A stretch of 64,000 nucleotides of DNA from Paracoccaceae bacterium (GTDB lineage: Bacteria; Pseudomonadota; Alphaproteobacteria; Rhodobacterales; Rhodobacteraceae): positions 1 to 64,000 of the forward strand of contig JAMWZC010000010.1 in assembly GCA_024304985.1 (NCBI GenBank), read 5' to 3'. The translations under genes were made by a program, and so were the position numbers. Positions 53,466 through 64,000 of this stretch are shown in pieces (the first letter of the stretch is position 1; every line of letters starts with the position of its first letter). Below the pieces are notes generated by a model. The model saw only the letters and a program-made list of their open reading frames with translations. It made no database searches and was not told the DNA's origin.

Positions 53466-54323
53466 TCAATCGGCCGTCGGGTTGAAACAGCCCCGGATCG
53501 TCGCCCGCAGCCGCGCCCAGTCCTTGGCGCGTTTGCGGGCCGACACAAGCACCAGCGGCGACAGCGCAGCCAGAACCGCGTCCCGCAGCGCGGCCAACCG
53601 TCCCCAGCGCACACCATGCTTGACCGCCGCATAGACGCGAGAGCGGCCCAGATGATGCCCCTTGATCCGCGCCACCGCCACCGACCGGGCCGAGGACGCG
53701 CCTCCCCGGTGCATCACCTCTGCCCCCGGCACGAAGATCAGCGGGCCGATCTCCTTGCGCAGCCGCAAGGACAGGTCATCATCCTCGTAATACAGGAAAA
53801 TATGAGGATCGAACCCGCCCACGGCCTGAAAATTGGCCTTTGTCATGAAAATGGCCGATCCCACCAGAACCGGCACCTCACCTTCTTGAACGGGCCAGCC
53901 GCGCGGCAGCCATGCGCGACGCGGCAAAAGGTTGCTGCGCCGTTTGAAATGGACCGATCCATCCTCATGCGTGATGCGCGGGTTGAAGGCGGCCGCCGCA
54001 GGATGCCGCCCCGCCGCCTCGCGCAACGCGTCAAGCGCGCCGGGTTGCAAGGCCGCGTCCGGATTCAGAAACAGCAGATACTCGGTTTCGGCCGCTGCCG
54101 CACCCGCATTGCAGGCCACGCCAAATCCCGCATTGCGCTCCATCTCGATCACCCGCGCCCCGTGCTGCGATGCAATCTTGTGCAACAAGGCACGGTCGTT
54201 CGAGGCATTGTCCACAATGATCACCCGCGCGCCCTCCGGGACCGAGGACAGCATGACCGGCAGCACGCTTTCGCTGTTGTAGGAAACGGTGACGATCGTC
54301 ACCCAATCCTGCCCACTGGTCAT
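53466..54323 (-). CDS. Family 2 glycosyltransferase
   Basis: A 285-aa inverting glycosyltransferase. VTIVTVSYNSESVLP and VIIVDNASND form the nucleotide-binding part, LLFLNPDAALQPG holds the metal-binding Asp, and YYEDDDLSLRLRKEI is the acceptor-site ED motif. This resembles rhamnosyltransferase-like GT2 enzymes (WbbL type). The ATG at 54323 fits the GT2 start. It is divergent from the glycosyltransferase at 54526, in a cluster for surface carbohydrate or LPS core. Confidence 0.86.
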   Translation of the reverse strand: MTSGQDWVTIVTVSYNSESVLPVMLSSVPEGARVIIVDNASNDRALLHKIASQHGARVIEMERNAGFGVACNAGAAAAETEYLLFLNPDAALQPGALDALREAAGRHPAAAAFNPRITHEDGSVHFKRRSNLLPRRAWLPRGWPVQEGEVPVLVGSAIFMTKANFQAVGGFDPHIFLYYEDDDLSLRLRKEIGPLIFVPGAEVMHRGGASSARSVAVARIKGHHLGRSRVYAAVKHGVRWGRLAALRDAVLAALSPLVLVSARKRAKDWARLRATIRGCFNPTAD

Positions 54324-54525
54324 CCTGCCTGTCCCCTGCCGATCCTGCGCACACAAAGTCATCCGCCGGACACTGCCCCAATCGTCCTGCCGGGGCAAGG
54401 TGGCGCGGGCGTGCCGACAGGTGGCGCGCGGCCCTGCCACACTTGCAACGGCGCACAAGACCTGACAGGTTGCAGGCCGACAATCGGCCCGGCGCGTTGC
54501 CTGGGGCTGGCCCAAAGGCAAGGCG

Positions 54526-55266
54526 ATGGAACCCGTCAATATCCTCTGCGTGAAATGGGGCACGAAATATGGCCCCGACTATGTGAACAAGCTGGCCTCG
54601 ATGGTGCGGCGCAACATGTCGCGGCCCTACCGCTTCGTCTGCCTGACCGATGACACCACCGGCATCGATCCTGCGATCGAAACCCATCCCCTGCCCGCCA
54701 TCGGCATCCCCGAATTCGACGCGGCCACCGGCTGGACACGCCTGCATGGCTGGCTCAAGGTCACGGTCTTTGCCGCCCCGCTCTATGACCTGACCGGCCC
54801 CACGCTGTTTCTGGACGTGGATATCGTCATCACCGGCCCGCTGGATGCCTTCTTCGTCCCGCCGGGTGACTTCATCGTCATCAAGGAATGGGACAAGCGC
54901 GACGAGACGGGCAATACCTCCGTCTTCCGCTATACCGCAGGCGCGCATGGCGACCTGATCGCCTATCTGGCCAAATCGCTCGACTCCGCGCAGGCCGATT
55001 ACCGCAACGAGCAGGAATTCGTCACCACCTATTTCTCGCGCCAGGGCAAGATGACCTACTGGCCCAAGGGCTGGTGCGTCAGCTTCAAACGCCACTGCAT
55101 GCACCCCGGCATCATGGGCTTCTTCAAACCCGCCCGCATCCCCGAGGGCGCCAAGGTCGTCGTGTTCCACGGCAAGCCCAACCCCCCCGACGCCATCATC
55201 GGGCGCAGCGGGAAATGGTATCGCCGGGTGTTGCCGGTCGCCTGGGTCGACGAGCTGTGGCGCTGA
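54526..55266 (+). CDS. Glycosyltransferase-like protein with a DxD motif
   Basis: A 246-aa protein, MEPVNILCVKWGTKYGPDYVNKLASMVRRN..., with LFLDVDIVITGPLD (DxD, around residue 100), the metal site of nucleotide-sugar transferases. Later NTSVFRYTAGAHGDLIAYL and FVTTYFSRQGKMTYWPKGWCVSFKRHC are typical of an uncharacterised family located near KdkA and sugar transferases in Rhodobacteraceae. Probably transfers a sugar in LPS or capsule assembly. kdkA starts 17 bases after its stop codon. Confidence 0.75.
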   Translation: MEPVNILCVKWGTKYGPDYVNKLASMVRRNMSRPYRFVCLTDDTTGIDPAIETHPLPAIGIPEFDAATGWTRLHGWLKVTVFAAPLYDLTGPTLFLDVDIVITGPLDAFFVPPGDFIVIKEWDKRDETGNTSVFRYTAGAHGDLIAYLAKSLDSAQADYRNEQEFVTTYFSRQGKMTYWPKGWCVSFKRHCMHPGIMGFFKPARIPEGAKVVVFHGKPNPPDAIIGRSGKWYRRVLPVAWVDELWR

Positions 55267-55283
55267 GGCACAAGGCGCAAGGC

Positions 55284-56030
55284 ATGGCCGACATCCGCAC
55301 AGCACATATCGGCGCCAGCGTGATCTGGCATGACGCCACCCTTCTGCCTGCGGTGGAACCGGGCCTGTTCGACCCGGTCTGGCTGGAACGGACAGGGCAC
55401 CTGACGGGCACCTCCACCGGGCGCAACACAGCATGGTTCCTGCGGCATCAGGGCCGCGACATGGTGCTGCGTCACTACTGGCGCGGCGGCATGGTCGGAC
55501 GCGTCATCAAGGACCGCTACTGGCGCGAGCCGGTCGAGAACAGCCGCGCGATGCGGGAATTCTCCCTGCTCGACTGGATGCACGCGCAGGGTCTGCCGGT
55601 GCCGCGCCCCGTGGCCGCGCGCTACAGCCCCGCATGGCCCTTCTACCGTGCCGATCTGCTGATGGAGCGCATCCCCGACACAAGGCCACTGGCCGACCTG
55701 TTGGCCGAAGGGGCCTTGCCCGTGGCCGACTGGATGCGGATCGGGGCCGTCATCGCCCGGATGCACCGTCTGGGCGTGCATCACTCGGACCTGAACTGCC
55801 GCAATATCCTGCTGGATACGGATGGCCGGATCTGGCTGATCGACTTCGACAAATGCGAACGCCGCCCGCAGGGCCGCTGGATACAAGAAAACCTGCAACG
55901 GCTGGAACGCTCGCTCATCAAGGAAAAGGGCAAGGTGCCCGACCTGCACTGGACCGATCCCGACTGGGGCGCCCTGCTCGAAGGGCACCGCGCGGGATCG
56001 TTGCCCGACAGCCGGCAGGGCGGCGCATGA
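55284..56030 (+). CDS. kdkA: 3-deoxy-D-manno-octulosonic acid kinase (KdkA-like)
   Basis: A 248-aa protein kinase-like enzyme. VLRHYWRGGMVGRVIKDRYW is the Kdo-kinase N-lobe with its nucleotide Lys, HHSDLNCRNILLD is the catalytic loop (Asp, Asn) and WLIDFDKCERR the metal-binding DFD. KdkA phosphorylates Kdo on lipid IVA in LPS inner-core synthesis. ATG 55284 follows AAGGCGCAAGG. It overlaps the YrbL-like gene by four bases (ATGA, 56027-56030). Confidence 0.9.
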   Translation: MADIRTAHIGASVIWHDATLLPAVEPGLFDPVWLERTGHLTGTSTGRNTAWFLRHQGRDMVLRHYWRGGMVGRVIKDRYWREPVENSRAMREFSLLDWMHAQGLPVPRPVAARYSPAWPFYRADLLMERIPDTRPLADLLAEGALPVADWMRIGAVIARMHRLGVHHSDLNCRNILLDTDGRIWLIDFDKCERRPQGRWIQENLQRLERSLIKEKGKVPDLHWTDPDWGALLEGHRAGSLPDSRQGGA

Positions 56031-56761
56031 CGGACGCAGCCGTGCCAGCCGCGATGGCCTTTCCGGCAGCCCCTCTGGCACTGGCGGCACGCGGGCCGGT
56101 GGCCAACGGACAGGACCGGCTCGTCTATGACCACCCCGATTTTCCGGATCTTCTGTTCAAGGCCCCCAAATCTCTCCATGCGGCATTGGGCCTGCCCGAA
56201 GGCGCAGCCATTCGTCTGACCCTTGCCGATCTGCGCAATTTCCGCCGCCTGATGCTGAAACTGGCCCCCCGCACGCTTTGGCATCCGTTCTTCAAGGAAA
56301 GCGACTGCTATCATAGCGCGCGCCTGTCCGGCACACCGACGGATGATCTGCCCATCCCAAACCTTTACGGTTTTTGCGACTCCGACATCGGCCCGGTTCT
56401 GGCGGTGGAACGCATCGCCATGCCGGGTGAGGCGCTGGGGCGCACCCTGAAATCCATGGCCGCCGCAGGCCCGCTTGACGCGCAGACGATCGCCCTGCTG
56501 GATCAATTCGCCGCGCGCATGTTCGCCCAAGGCATCGTCGCGGGCGACATGACAGCCGCCAACATCGCCTTGGGCCAACGTGGGGGGCAGCCGCAACTGG
56601 TGCTGATCGACGGCTTCGGCGATATTCACGCCATCCCCTTCCGCTCGGCATCCACCCGCCTGAACCGGATCGCGCTGATCCGCAGCTTTCACAAGATGGC
56701 GGGCCGGATCGGCCTGCGCTTTGACGAAAACACCCTGCGTTTCAGCCGCGCGTCTGGCTGA
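56027..56761 (+). CDS. YrbL-like protein (PhoP-regulated network family, kinase-like)
   Basis: A 244-aa protein in the YrbL family: VANGQDRLVYDHPDFPDLLFKA is the G-x-x-R-x-V-Y-x-H-P motif. QGIVAGDMTAANIAL and VLIDGFGDIHAIPF look like the catalytic loop and DFG-like part of a kinase fold. It begins inside the kdkA stop, so it probably acts on the same LPS intermediate. Its last 20 bases overlap the convergent phosphatase gene. YrbL function is not established. Confidence 0.75.
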   Translation: MTDAAVPAAMAFPAAPLALAARGPVANGQDRLVYDHPDFPDLLFKAPKSLHAALGLPEGAAIRLTLADLRNFRRLMLKLAPRTLWHPFFKESDCYHSARLSGTPTDDLPIPNLYGFCDSDIGPVLAVERIAMPGEALGRTLKSMAAAGPLDAQTIALLDQFAARMFAQGIVAGDMTAANIALGQRGGQPQLVLIDGFGDIHAIPFRSASTRLNRIALIRSFHKMAGRIGLRFDENTLRFSRASG

Positions 56762-57368
56762 TCCGCTCGCCCAGACCCATGGCATCGAAAGCCGCGGTGA
56801 TCGCCACCGGGTCATAGACCCCGCGCACCCAATCCTCGAACCCGATCCCGCTGCCCCGCTGATCCGCCGCATAAGCATGCAGCATCTGGTCCAGCACCCC
56901 GGTCGAGGACCAGCTCCAATGCCCGAACCGCGCCGACAACATCGCCTTGGCCTCCTCCACGCTGCGCCCCGCGATGGCCAGCAGATAGATGGCACTCGCC
57001 AGCCCGGTGCGATCCGCCCCGGCGCGGCAATGCAGCAAAAACGGCTTCTCGATCCGCCGGAACAGGGCGATCAGCGCCAGCACCCGTTCGCGCGGCGGCA
57101 GGCGATGCGCGCTCATGTTGAAGCTGTGGAAGTGCAGACCCAGCGCCGCGCAGGCCCGTTCCTCGGCCCGGTAAGGCGCTGATCCGTCGCTGCCCCGCAG
57201 ATACAGCACCGAGGTCAGACCCTGCGCCTTCATCCGCGCCAGACGCCGCCGGTCGGGCTGGTTCGACCGGTAAACCCCCGGCGCGATCTGGGCGGCATTG
57301 CTCCAGAACAGGCGCACAAAGCCCTGATCCACCCAGAAATTATGCAGCCTGTCGCGCAGCCCGCTCAT
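56742..57368 (-). CDS. Dual-specificity/tyrosine phosphatase-like protein
   Basis: A 208-aa protein with the phosphatase loop LLHCRAGADRTGLASAIYLL (HCX5RT) and a general acid region near the front (SVLYLRGSDGSAPYRAEERA). DSP-type phosphatases of this kind in alphaproteobacteria may act on lipids or proteins; the substrate is unknown. Overlaps the yrbL-like 3' end tail-to-tail by 20 bases. It is followed upstream on the same strand by an acyltransferase, supporting a lipid-related role. Confidence 0.82.
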   Translation of the reverse strand: MSGLRDRLHNFWVDQGFVRLFWSNAAQIAPGVYRSNQPDRRRLARMKAQGLTSVLYLRGSDGSAPYRAEERACAALGLHFHSFNMSAHRLPPRERVLALIALFRRIEKPFLLHCRAGADRTGLASAIYLLAIAGRSVEEAKAMLSARFGHWSWSSTGVLDQMLHAYAADQRGSGIGFEDWVRGVYDPVAITAAFDAMGLGERISQTRG

Positions 57369-57380
57369 CCTCGGCCCCGG

Positions 57381-58289
57381 TCAGACATCCGGCGCGCCGC
57401 CCTTCCAGCGGCGATGGATCCAGAACCACTGGTCGATATTCTGCTCGATCCGCGCTTGCAGACTGTTGTTCAACGCCTGCGTCATCTCGACCGGCGTGGT
57501 ATGGGGCACAGGAGCCTCGAACACCGCATCGAAGGTCAGCCCGTCCTTGCGGCGGATCCCATAGCAGGGCACCAGCAGCGCATCATATTTCAACGCCATC
57601 TCGGCGGCAGACAAGGCCGTCATCGCGGTTTGCCCCATGAAATCCAGCGGCTCGCCCTTGTGCATATGCTGATCAATCAGCATCGCCACCGTGCCGCCCC
57701 CGCGCAGAAATCGCACCATCTCGCCGATGCCGCGACGGCCCCGCTCGAACAGCGGCGTGCCGATGGTACTGATATTGCGCAGATAATACCGGTTGAAATA
57801 CGGGTTGTTCAGCGCGCGGTAGATGCCCCCCACCCGGAACCCATGCGCAATGGTGCCCGCGCGGATCACGTCGTAATTGCCGAAATGCCCCGAAACCAGA
57901 ATGATGGGCCGGTTCTGCGCCTTGGCCTCCTGCATGGCCTCCCAGCCCGGCCCGGTCACGGGGGCGGCCAGCGCCCGCTCCCGCAGCCCCTTGGGCGACA
58001 ACAGTTCCATCGCCATCCGCCCGATGTTCCGCGCCGTAGCGGCGGTCACGGCGGCGCGCTGCGCCTCGGTCATGGCGGGAAAGATCAGCCGCAGATTATC
58101 CTCGATCCGCGCACAGTAGCCGGCCAGAGGCGCCACCACCCGCGCAAACACAAATCCGCCCAGCCTGACCCGCAGCCCGTAAGGCAACAGGTTCAAGGCT
58201 CCGACAAAGGTCAGAAAGACACCATAAGGCGCAAGATCGGAGATCCGGGCCGCAAGGTCCCGGAACCGTTCCTGATTGTCGCGCGCCAT
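57381..58289 (-). CDS. LpxL/HtrB-like lipid A acyltransferase
   Basis: A 302-aa protein. LVSGHFGNYDVIRAG contains the HX4D catalytic motif (His-Phe-Gly-Asn-Tyr-Asp) of LpxL/LpxM-type acyltransferases. FRVGGIYRALNNPYFNRYYL and GGGTVAMLIDQHMHKGEPLDFMG are the other conserved blocks. An N-terminal helix (ISDLAPYGVFLTFVGALNLLPYG) anchors it to the inner membrane. It adds secondary acyl chains in lipid A synthesis, in line with kdkA and sugar transferases nearby. Confidence 0.9.
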   Translation of the reverse strand: MARDNQERFRDLAARISDLAPYGVFLTFVGALNLLPYGLRVRLGGFVFARVVAPLAGYCARIEDNLRLIFPAMTEAQRAAVTAATARNIGRMAMELLSPKGLRERALAAPVTGPGWEAMQEAKAQNRPIILVSGHFGNYDVIRAGTIAHGFRVGGIYRALNNPYFNRYYLRNISTIGTPLFERGRRGIGEMVRFLRGGGTVAMLIDQHMHKGEPLDFMGQTAMTALSAAEMALKYDALLVPCYGIRRKDGLTFDAVFEAPVPHTTPVEMTQALNNSLQARIEQNIDQWFWIHRRWKGGAPDV

Positions 58290-58441
58290 CGTCTCTCCTG
58301 CCCCCGGGATCCTGAGGTCCGGTCCATGCGAACCACCCTGACCTCACATACTACCGGACGGCTTGCGGGGTAAAGCCTTTGCACCGGTCATGACAGCCGC
58401 CGCCACACGCCGCCGCGACAGGGGTCACCCCGAAACAGGAA

Positions 58442-58470
58442 CGGCGCGCCAACCAAAGGTCAACGCGCCG
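58442..58470 (-). terminator. Hairpin beyond the katG stop codon
   Basis: CGGCGCG (58442-58448) pairs with CGCGCCG (58464-58470), seven perfect pairs, loop of 15, 53 bases beyond the katG stop. Only a weak T-rich run follows on the minus strand. Confidence 0.45.
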
Positions 58471-58523
58471 CCCCCTTGTCTGTCACCATGCCGCAAGGGA
58501 TGCCCCCGCGGCATCACGCCGGA

Positions 58524-61131
<2,608 letters not shown>

Positions 61132-62523
61132 ATGGAGATGATGGACACCCTCTTGCTGTCGCGGATTCAATTCGCGGCCAACATCTCGTTCCACATCCTC
61201 TTTCCCACGATCACCATCGCCTTGGGCTGGGTGCTGGTCTTTTTCAAATGGCGCTATGCCCGCACCGGGGATGCGGTGTGGATGGAGGCCTATTTCTTCT
61301 GGGTCAAGGTCTTTGCCCTCTCCTTCGCCATGGGCGTCGTGTCGGGCATCACCATGTCCTTCCAGTTCGGCACCAACTGGCCCGGCTTCATGGAAAGCGT
61401 CGGCAATATCGCAGGGCCGCTCTTGGCCTATGAGATCATGACCGCCTTCTTCATGGAGGCCGTGTTCCTCGGCATCATGCTCTTCGGCTTCAGCCGCGTG
61501 CCCGGATGGGCGCATACCGGGGCCACCGTTCTGGTCGCCGTGGGCACCACCATGTCCACCTTCTGGATTCTGGTCCTCAACAGCTGGATGCACACGCCGC
61601 AAGGCTTCGAGATGCGCGACGGCGTCGCCCATGCGACCGACTGGTTCGCCATCATCTTCAACCCCTCGATGCCCTACCGCCTTGTGCATGTGCTCTTGGC
61701 CTCCGGCCTCACCGTCGGCTTCCTCATCGCCGGGATCTCGGCCCTGCGCTGGGTCATGGGGGATCGCGGTGCCGAGGTGCGCAAATCCCTGCGGCTGGGT
61801 GCCATCATGGGCGCGGCCCTGATCCCCGTGCAGATCTATGCCGGCGACATGCACGGCTTGAACACGCTGGAATACCAGCCCGCCAAGGTCGCCGCGATGG
61901 AGGGCAACTGGGACACGCGGGGCAATGTGCCGCTGCTCCTTTTCGCCCTGCCCGACGAGGAGGCGCGGATGAACCGCTTCGAGATCGGCATCCCCTCGGG
62001 CGCCAGCCTGATCCTGACCCACCGTCTGGATGGCGAGGTGCCGGGCCTCAACGATTTCGTGGCCGAAGATGGCACCGTCCTGCACCCGCCCGTCACAGCC
62101 GTCTTCTGGTCCTTCCGCGTGATGGTCGGCACCGGCATGGCGATGCTCGTGCTGTCATGGGCCGCCCTCTTCTTCATGCGCCGTGGCCGTGGCATCGAGG
62201 GGCTGCCCCGCCCCGTGCTCTGGGCCTTCCTGCCCATGGCCTTCTCGGGCTGGCTCGCCACCCTCGCGGGCTGGTACACGACCGAGATCGGCCGCCAGCC
62301 CTGGCTCGTCACCGGTGTCCTCAGCACAGATGCGGCGGTGGGTGACGTGCCCCCCGCGCTGGTCGCCTCGACCCTGATCGCCTATCTGGTGATCTACGCC
62401 GCGCTGCTGGTCGCCTATATCGGCGTGCTGGTCTATCTGGCCCGGCGCAAGGCCAAGGGGCAGTCCACCGTCGAAGCTGGCCGCCCGGTCAGCGGCGCCA
62501 TCCAGTCCATCCCGGCGGAGTGA
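61132..62523 (+). CDS. cydA: Cytochrome bd-type quinol oxidase, subunit I
   Basis: A 463-aa integral membrane protein that carries hemes b and d. NISFHILFPTITIALGW contains the heme His near the N-terminus, YRLVHVLLASGLTVGF the heme b558 His, and GWYTTEIGRQPWLVTG is the GRQPW motif of the CioA (cyanide-insensitive) branch with a short Q-loop. AAGGAG lies eight bases before ATG 61132. It reduces O2 without pumping protons and helps under low oxygen or respiratory stress. Confidence 0.95.
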   Translation: MEMMDTLLLSRIQFAANISFHILFPTITIALGWVLVFFKWRYARTGDAVWMEAYFFWVKVFALSFAMGVVSGITMSFQFGTNWPGFMESVGNIAGPLLAYEIMTAFFMEAVFLGIMLFGFSRVPGWAHTGATVLVAVGTTMSTFWILVLNSWMHTPQGFEMRDGVAHATDWFAIIFNPSMPYRLVHVLLASGLTVGFLIAGISALRWVMGDRGAEVRKSLRLGAIMGAALIPVQIYAGDMHGLNTLEYQPAKVAAMEGNWDTRGNVPLLLFALPDEEARMNRFEIGIPSGASLILTHRLDGEVPGLNDFVAEDGTVLHPPVTAVFWSFRVMVGTGMAMLVLSWAALFFMRRGRGIEGLPRPVLWAFLPMAFSGWLATLAGWYTTEIGRQPWLVTGVLSTDAAVGDVPPALVASTLIAYLVIYAALLVAYIGVLVYLARRKAKGQSTVEAGRPVSGAIQSIPAE

Positions 62524-62528
62524 CCCCC

Positions 62529-63542
62529 ATGACCGACATGCTTGGCGATCAGACCCTCACCCTGCCCGTGATCTTCGCCGCCCTGATGGGCCTCTCGATC
62601 CTGATCTATGTCGTCCTCGACGGCTTCGATCTGGGCGTGGGCATCCTCACCCCTCTGGCGGATGAGGCCCAGAAAGACCGCATGGTCGCCTCGATCGGCC
62701 CCTTCTGGGACGCGAACGAGACATGGCTGGTGATGGCCGTCGGCATCCTGCTGGTGGCCTTCCCGGCGGCGCATGGCGCGATCCTGACCGCGCTCTACCT
62801 GCCCGTCGCGATCATGCTGATCGGCCTGATCCTGCGCGGCACCGCCTTCGAGTTCCGCGCCAAAGTCGCCCTGCCCAAGAAGAACGCATGGAATATCGCC
62901 TTCTTCGCAGGCTCGATCATGACCTCGATGGCGCAGGGCTACATGCTGGGCTTTTACGTGATGGGTCTGGAACACAGCCTCGCCGCGCATGGCTTCGCGC
63001 TGCTCTCGGGCGTGTTCCTGACCGTGGGCTACAGCTTCATCGGCGCCTGCTGGCTGATCCTCAAGACCGAAGGCAGCCTGCAAAGGAAAGCCGTGTCATG
63101 GGCGCGCGGCGGCATCTGGGGCGTGATCCTGGGCGTGGGGGCCATTTCTCTGGCCACCCCGCTGGTCAGCGCCCGCATCTGGGAGCGGTGGTTCTCCGTG
63201 CCCGAATTCTTCCTCCTCGCCCCCCTGCCCCTGATGTCCGTCGCCGTCATCGTGGCGATGTGGGTCGTGCTGCGCCGCCTGCCCACCGAGAATGACAGCT
63301 TCGCATGGCTGCCCTTCGCGGGGGCCAGCGTGCTCTTCGTGCTGGCCTTCACGGGGCTGGCCTATTCCTTCTACCCCTATGTGGTGCCCGAAAGGCTGAC
63401 CATCTACGAGGCCGCCTCCGCGCCCGAGAGCCTCTTCATCATCCTGATCGGCGCATTGGTCGTCTTCCCGATCATCGCGGCCTATTCGGCGCTCGCCTAT
63501 TACATCTTCCGCGGCAAGGCCCGCGACCTGCGTTACGACTGA
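62529..63542 (+). CDS. cydB: Cytochrome bd-type quinol oxidase, subunit II
   Basis: A 337-aa membrane protein from ATG 62529 (GGAG eight bases ahead; a GTG at 62520 is less likely). GLSILIYVVLDGFDLGVGIL and PFWDANETWLVMAVGILLVAFP are the CydB signatures (DGFDLG, NETWL). It forms the heterodimer with CydA and begins five bases after its stop codon. No cydX-like small subunit was seen after it. Confidence 0.95.
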   Translation: MTDMLGDQTLTLPVIFAALMGLSILIYVVLDGFDLGVGILTPLADEAQKDRMVASIGPFWDANETWLVMAVGILLVAFPAAHGAILTALYLPVAIMLIGLILRGTAFEFRAKVALPKKNAWNIAFFAGSIMTSMAQGYMLGFYVMGLEHSLAAHGFALLSGVFLTVGYSFIGACWLILKTEGSLQRKAVSWARGGIWGVILGVGAISLATPLVSARIWERWFSVPEFFLLAPLPLMSVAVIVAMWVVLRRLPTENDSFAWLPFAGASVLFVLAFTGLAYSFYPYVVPERLTIYEAASAPESLFIILIGALVVFPIIAAYSALAYYIFRGKARDLRYD

Positions 63543-63557
63543 GCCCGCGCCCTGCAA

Positions 63558-63588
63558 CGGTCACAGCACCGACAAGACGTTGTGACCG
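63558..63588 (+). terminator. Hairpin after cydB
   Basis: CGGTCACA (63558-63565) pairs with TGTGACCG (63581-63588), eight perfect pairs, loop of 15, 15 bases beyond the cydB stop codon. No T-run follows. Confidence 0.5.
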
Positions 63589-63638
63589 GACCGATCCGGG
63601 CGTAAGCTTCCGGCGTGCCGACAGGGATCAAAGCCAAG

Positions 63639-64000
63639 ATGCGCCGCCCCACCAATCCGATGGCAATGACGATGGCGGGGATCGTCGCAGCCTTCCTGTC
63701 GGGGAATGCGCCTGCACAAACCCCTTGCACCACCCTTGCCCTCCCGGTCCTGCGCGTCGATCCCCCTCCCTCCCAATATGTCAGGTTCTGCACCGACCAC
63801 CCGTCCGAATGTGCCCTGACGGGCGCGGCCGTCCTGCCCTTCAACCCCGCGCTGATCCGCCTGTTGTCCAGCGTGACCGCAGCGGTCAACAGCGACATTG
63901 ATCTGGTTCCGGACCCTGATCGCGGGATCGAGGAATACTGGAATCTGCCGCATGACTGCCAAGGTGACTGCGAAGACTTCGCTCTGGAAAAACGCCACCG
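63639..64000 (+). CDS. Transglutaminase-like cysteine protease (BTLCP type), cut by window end
   Basis: 120 residues are visible from ATG 63639; the gene continues past the window. MTMAGIVAAFLSGNAPAQ is a probable signal peptide, YVRFCTDHPSECALTG carries a Cys pair, and EEYWNLPHDCQGDCEDFALEK includes the catalytic GDCEDFA motif of bacterial transglutaminase-like proteases, several of which (LapG) release surface adhesins. The start could also be an ATG 7-11 codons later. Usually paired with a c-di-GMP receptor (LapD), not visible here. Confidence 0.8.
   Translation, partial: MRRPTNPMAMTMAGIVAAFLSGNAPAQTPCTTLALPVLRVDPPPSQYVRFCTDHPSECALTGAAVLPFNPALIRLLSSVTAAVNSDIDLVPDPDRGIEEYWNLPHDCQGDCEDFALEKRH

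Overview
The window reads as chromosomal DNA of an alphaproteobacterium of the Rhodobacteraceae/Paracoccaceae type (inference). The evidence is a GC-rich coding style, the block murA-DUF2948-hisD-UPF0262-LMW phosphatase ... infA-maf-RNase E/G-yacG, a TRAP transporter of the TakP type, KdkA, acetoacetyl-CoA synthetase and a CydAB/CioAB oxidase. This core is interrupted by three integrated elements that sit at two tRNA genes and carry most of the unusual content.

Region 1 (1-3957) is the tRNA-proximal end of an element in tRNA-Phe(GAA). It has a possible IS21-like end at the window edge, a helicase-like protein and a tyrosine recombinase. A perfect 82-bp inverted repeat flanks the recombinase gene; each copy contains the tRNA 3' end plus the recombinase leader and start codon, so the gene could in principle be inverted and keep its start.

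Region 2 (3944-12966) is a minus-strand housekeeping block (YacG, RNase E/G, Maf, IF-1, nitrilase-like, GNAT, SnoaL-like, LMW phosphatase, UPF0262, HisD, DUF2948, MurA, small basic protein), flanked by tRNA-Phe and tRNA-Thr(GGT).

Region 3 (12967-32121) is island A, bounded by a 49-bp direct repeat of the tRNA-Thr 3' end. It carries a P4-type integrase and two AlpA/excisionase-like genes. It also has a prim-pol/helicase, an eight-copy AAGTGGAA array that may be a replication origin, a small-terminase-like protein, an HGG-motif protein and one 1076-aa virion/ejection-like protein, with no capsid or tail genes: the profile of a phage satellite. Its cargo looks defensive: a DUF6161 membrane protein, a KAP NTPase behind an exported protein, and an AbiTii protein convergent with a partner sharing an NSRVNxNSTDNS motif.

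Region 4 (32122-44348) is island B, in tandem behind A and closed by a degenerate third copy of the tRNA-Thr end. It carries a type I restriction-modification operon (HsdR, fused HsdM-HsdS, a HEPN-like protein) and a NucS-like nuclease fused to an EVE/PUA-like domain. Behind these come a repeat array, a DUF3631 helicase, an AlpA regulator and its own integrase.

Region 5 (44349-64000) is core again: a DUF2383 protein, a TRAP transporter operon with an unusually long DctM, acetoacetyl-CoA synthetase, a Gfo/Idh oxidoreductase, a cell-envelope cluster (two glycosyltransferases, KdkA, YrbL-like, phosphatase, LpxL/HtrB-like acyltransferase), katG, cydAB and the start of a transglutaminase-like protease cut by the window edge.
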